This document shows positions 34,296 to 36,380 of a stretch of 36,380 nt of DNA, piece after piece. Within the stretch, counting starts at the first letter, position 1. Each line of letters opens with the position of its first letter. The stretch covers positions 1 to 36,380 of the forward strand of contig CAMTOQ010000033.1 in assembly GCA_947074205.1 (NCBI GenBank), given 5' to 3'. The notes beneath the pieces were generated by a model. That model was given only the letters and a program-made list of their open reading frames with translations, searched no databases and had not been told where the DNA came from. The stretch is from an uncultured Bacteroides sp. (GTDB lineage: Bacteria; Bacteroidota; Bacteroidia; Bacteroidales; Bacteroidaceae). A program made the translations under genes and the position numbers.

Positions 34296-34327
34296 CAAAT
34301 ATAGAGTAATTTAAAGCTAAAAACAAG
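34296..34327 (-). promoter_or_regulatory. Promoter of the DUF4492-cydA-cydB operon
   Basis: On the minus strand CTTG (34327-34324), 20 bases, then TATATTTG (34303-34296). Predicted start near 34289, 15 bases before the chosen ATG. Confidence 0.78.
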
Positions 34328-34457
34328 TGAAATAATGAAAAAAAATAATTATGTTGTTGGGAAGTATAACAGTTGAAGGCCTCTCTATGTTATAAGATTG
34401 ACGCGTTAATTTACTATAATTTTTAGTATTGCTAACACTGTCGTATTAATGTATTTG

Positions 34458-34465
34458 TATTTTTG
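34458..34465 (+). promoter_or_regulatory. -7 element of the acyl-CoA ligase gene
   Basis: TATTTTTG matches TAnnTTTG. The nearest TTG upstream (34429) is 26 bases away, so the -33 side is poor. The element overlaps the TTG at 34463 that opens the reading frame, which argues that coding begins at the ATG 34496. Confidence 0.5.
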
Positions 34466-34495
34466 CGCATATTTATAATAAATGTGCAAATACCA

Positions 34496-36160
34496 ATGGA
34501 GCATCAATCAAGCTTTATAGACTATATCGAACAAAGTATTATTAATAACTGGGATCTAAATGCATTGACAGACTACAAAGGCGCTACCCTTCAGTATAAG
34601 GCAGTAGCTCGTAAAATAGCCAAGTTTCATATTGCTTTAGAGAGTGCTGGAATTAAGCGCGGGGATAAGATAGCTATTTGCGGCCGTAACAGTGCTAACT
34701 GGGCTGTAGCTTTCCTCGGGGCAGTGACCTATGGTGCGGTAGCGGTGCCTATTCTGCATGAGTTTAAAGCGGATAATATCCATCATATTGTCAATCATTC
34801 GGAAGCAAAGATATTGTTAGCCGGTGATCAGGTGTGGGAGAATCTTGACGAGTCTGCTATGCCATTGCTTATTGGTGTGGTAAATCTTCAAAATTTTTCT
34901 CTTTTAGAATCTCGTAGTAAAGAGTTTACTTATGCTATCGAACATCTAAATGAAATCTATGGACATAGATATCCTAAAAACTTCCGTCCGGAGCATATAT
35001 GCTACTATAAACCGAAGCCCGAAGAGCTTGTTATTATCAACTATACTTCCGGTACAACAGGGTATTCTAAAGGCGTGATGCTTCCTTCGCGTAGTATTTG
35101 GTCTAATATTGATTATTGCAACGAAAAGCGCCCAATTAAGGCGGGAGATACCATTGTTTCGATGTTGCCGTTGGGACATGTGTTTGGTATGGTATACGAT
35201 CTGCTTTATGGTTTTTCGGCAGGTGCGCACCTATATTTCTTGACTCGTATGCCTACGCCTAAAATTATCGCACAGTCATTTGCCGAAATTAAGCCAAAAA
35301 TTATATCATGTGTTCCGCTTATTGTTGAGAAGATTATCAAGAAAGAGGTTTTGCCTCGCGTGGATAATCGTATAGGCAAACTACTGCTCCATGTTCCCTT
35401 TATTAACGATAAAATCAAGGCATCTGCGCGAAAGGCAGCTATGGAGATATTTGGGAATAACTTCGAAGACATCATCATTGGTGGCGCTCCTTTTAATGCA
35501 GATATTGAGTCGTTCCTTCGTAAGATAGGCTTCCCTTATAATATAGTGTACGGGATGACGGAATGTGGACCTGTTATTTGTTCTAGTCGCTGGAATGAGA
35601 TTAAAAAAGGTTCATGTGGCAAAGCAGCCACGCGTATGCAGGTTAGTGTAGATTCTATGGCTCCTGCTTCTATAGCAGGTGAACTCCTATGTAAGGGAGA
35701 AAATGTGATGCTCGGTTATTACAAAAACCCTGAAGCCACCGCTGAGATTATTGATAAAGATGGTTGGTTGCACACGGGTGATATGGCTACCATTGATCAC
35801 GAAGGTTTTATTACTATTAGAGGACGTTGTAAAAACCTGTTGCTTAATTCAAGCGGTCAGAATATCTATCCTGAGGAGATTGAGAGTAAGCTAAATAACT
35901 TGCCTTTTGTCTCGGAGTCGCTTATAGTGATGCAGAATGATAAACTAGTAGCACTTATTTATCCCGATTTTGATGAGGCTTTTGCTAGTGGGTTAAAGCA
36001 GGCCGATATAGAAACACGTATGGAGGAGAATCGAAAAGTGCTCAATCAGATGCTTCCTAGTTATAGTCAAATCGCCAAAGTCAAGATCCATTTTGTGGAA
36101 TTTGAAAAGACGGCAAAGAAAAGTATTAAACGATTTATGTATCAGGACTTTAAGGAGTAG
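34496..36160 (+). CDS. AMP-binding acyl-CoA ligase (long-chain fatty acid type)
   Basis: 554 residues from ATG 34496 (MEHQSSFIDYIEQS). Adenylates a carboxylic acid and transfers it to CoA. The ATP loop YTSGTTGYSKGVM is at about 183-195, then LPLGHVFGMVYDLLYG, the acyl-adenylate motif GMTECGPVICSS, GWLHTGDMATID and the hinge RGRCKNLLLNSSGQNIYPEEIE, with a C-terminal lysine in KTAKKSIKRF. The arrangement matches long-chain fatty-acid-CoA ligases of Bacteroidetes; the true acid is unknown. No neighbouring beta-oxidation genes are seen, so it more likely serves lipid synthesis or remodelling. Single gene, divergent from the cyd operon. Confidence 0.9.
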   Translation: MEHQSSFIDYIEQSIINNWDLNALTDYKGATLQYKAVARKIAKFHIALESAGIKRGDKIAICGRNSANWAVAFLGAVTYGAVAVPILHEFKADNIHHIVNHSEAKILLAGDQVWENLDESAMPLLIGVVNLQNFSLLESRSKEFTYAIEHLNEIYGHRYPKNFRPEHICYYKPKPEELVIINYTSGTTGYSKGVMLPSRSIWSNIDYCNEKRPIKAGDTIVSMLPLGHVFGMVYDLLYGFSAGAHLYFLTRMPTPKIIAQSFAEIKPKIISCVPLIVEKIIKKEVLPRVDNRIGKLLLHVPFINDKIKASARKAAMEIFGNNFEDIIIGGAPFNADIESFLRKIGFPYNIVYGMTECGPVICSSRWNEIKKGSCGKAATRMQVSVDSMAPASIAGELLCKGENVMLGYYKNPEATAEIIDKDGWLHTGDMATIDHEGFITIRGRCKNLLLNSSGQNIYPEEIESKLNNLPFVSESLIVMQNDKLVALIYPDFDEAFASGLKQADIETRMEENRKVLNQMLPSYSQIAKVKIHFVEFEKTAKKSIKRFMYQDFKE

Positions 36161-36275
36161 TGTGAGGAGTTGTACTAAAACGCAATACGTTGAAAAACAG
36201 CATTTTAGTTGTATTGCTGTAAATGGATATATTCGTAAAATGATGTGAATAAAACAATAAATATAGGGCAGGTGC

Positions 36276-36305
36276 TTGTCAATTCAAAAAACCTCCCTAT
36301 CTTTG
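36276..36305 (+). promoter_or_regulatory. Promoter of the tRNA-Lys gene
   Basis: TTG (36276-36278), 19 bases, then TATCTTTG (36298-36305): full match. Predicted start near 36311, about 34 bases ahead of the tRNA. Confidence 0.82.
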
Positions 36306-36344
36306 CACTCGCAATCGGGAAACAACGATACGCAAACAAGGATT

Positions 36345-36380
36345 GATTCGCTAGCTCAGCAGGTAGAGCACAACACTTTT
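36345..36380 (+). tRNA. tRNA-Lys (anticodon TTT), 3' half outside window
   Basis: 36 bases that fit tRNA positions 1-36: acceptor strand GATTCGC, TA, D-stem GCTC...GAGC with loop AGCAGGTA, then anticodon stem CAACA and C-T-TTT, so positions 34-36 are TTT. The window ends there, so the pairing of the anticodon and acceptor stems cannot be checked. Confidence 0.88.

Noticed and set aside
36182..36217. Inverted repeat GCAATAC/GTATTGC after the acyl-CoA ligase gene as terminator
   Set aside because: Seven-base stem with a 22-base loop and no T run; could be chance.

Overview
The window looks like core chromosome of a gut-type Bacteroidales bacterium, most likely Bacteroides or a close relative. 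Four things point there. A complete bat (Bacteroides aerotolerance) operon is present. The primary sigma factor is the short Bacteroidetes type without region 1.1. Promoters follow the Bacteroides pattern (TTTG or TTG, 19-21 bases, then TAnnTTTG) rather than the E. coli one. A DUF4492-cydA-cydB set and a gmd-fcl pair complete the picture. I see no insertion sequence, prophage, CRISPR array or integrase.

Layout. Bases 1-2131: the 3' part of gmd and all of fcl, for GDP-L-fucose synthesis. 2132-3635: a quiet region with a minus-strand DUF3784-like membrane protein and, between terminators, an orphan promoter-terminator pair that may encode a small RNA of about 90 nt. 3636-4246: rpsP (S16). 4467-12995: eight-gene bat operon (moxR, DUF58, a BatD-like membrane protein, batA, batB, batC, batD, batE). 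13141-13500: a DUF488 protein. 13648-20600: six-gene menaquinone operon beginning with a HAD-hotdog fusion whose thioesterase half resembles MenI, then menF, menD, menB, menC, menE. 20822-22414 (minus): POT-family peptide transporter. 22854-23456: riboflavin synthase. 23535-25272 (minus): a BrkB/YihY membrane protein directly downstream of the RNase P RNA gene. 25640-27820: a cell-wall-peptide pair (NlpC/P60 endopeptidase plus dipeptide epimerase). 28094-29632: HtrA/DegP protease. 29822-30682: primary sigma factor. 30781-31191: exported protein of unknown function. 31266-34274 (minus): cytochrome bd operon led by a DUF4492 small membrane protein. 34496-36160: AMP-binding acyl-CoA ligase. 36345-36380: start of a tRNA-Lys(TTT), cut by the window edge just after its anticodon.

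How the genes fit together. Menaquinone made by the men operon is the expected electron donor for the cytochrome bd oxidase encoded 11 kb away. Together with the bat operon and the HtrA protease, this makes the window rich in respiration, oxygen tolerance and envelope maintenance. Most genes are familiar families. The less ordinary points are the HAD-MenI fusion, the candidate small RNA, the duplicated BatD-type cytosolic domain, the Gln/Asp repeat of BatC, the Tat-like signal on the epimerase, phased short repeats upstream of htrA and of the endopeptidase gene, and a promoter embedded in the sigma-factor terminator. All names come from reading motifs by eye; no database search was run.
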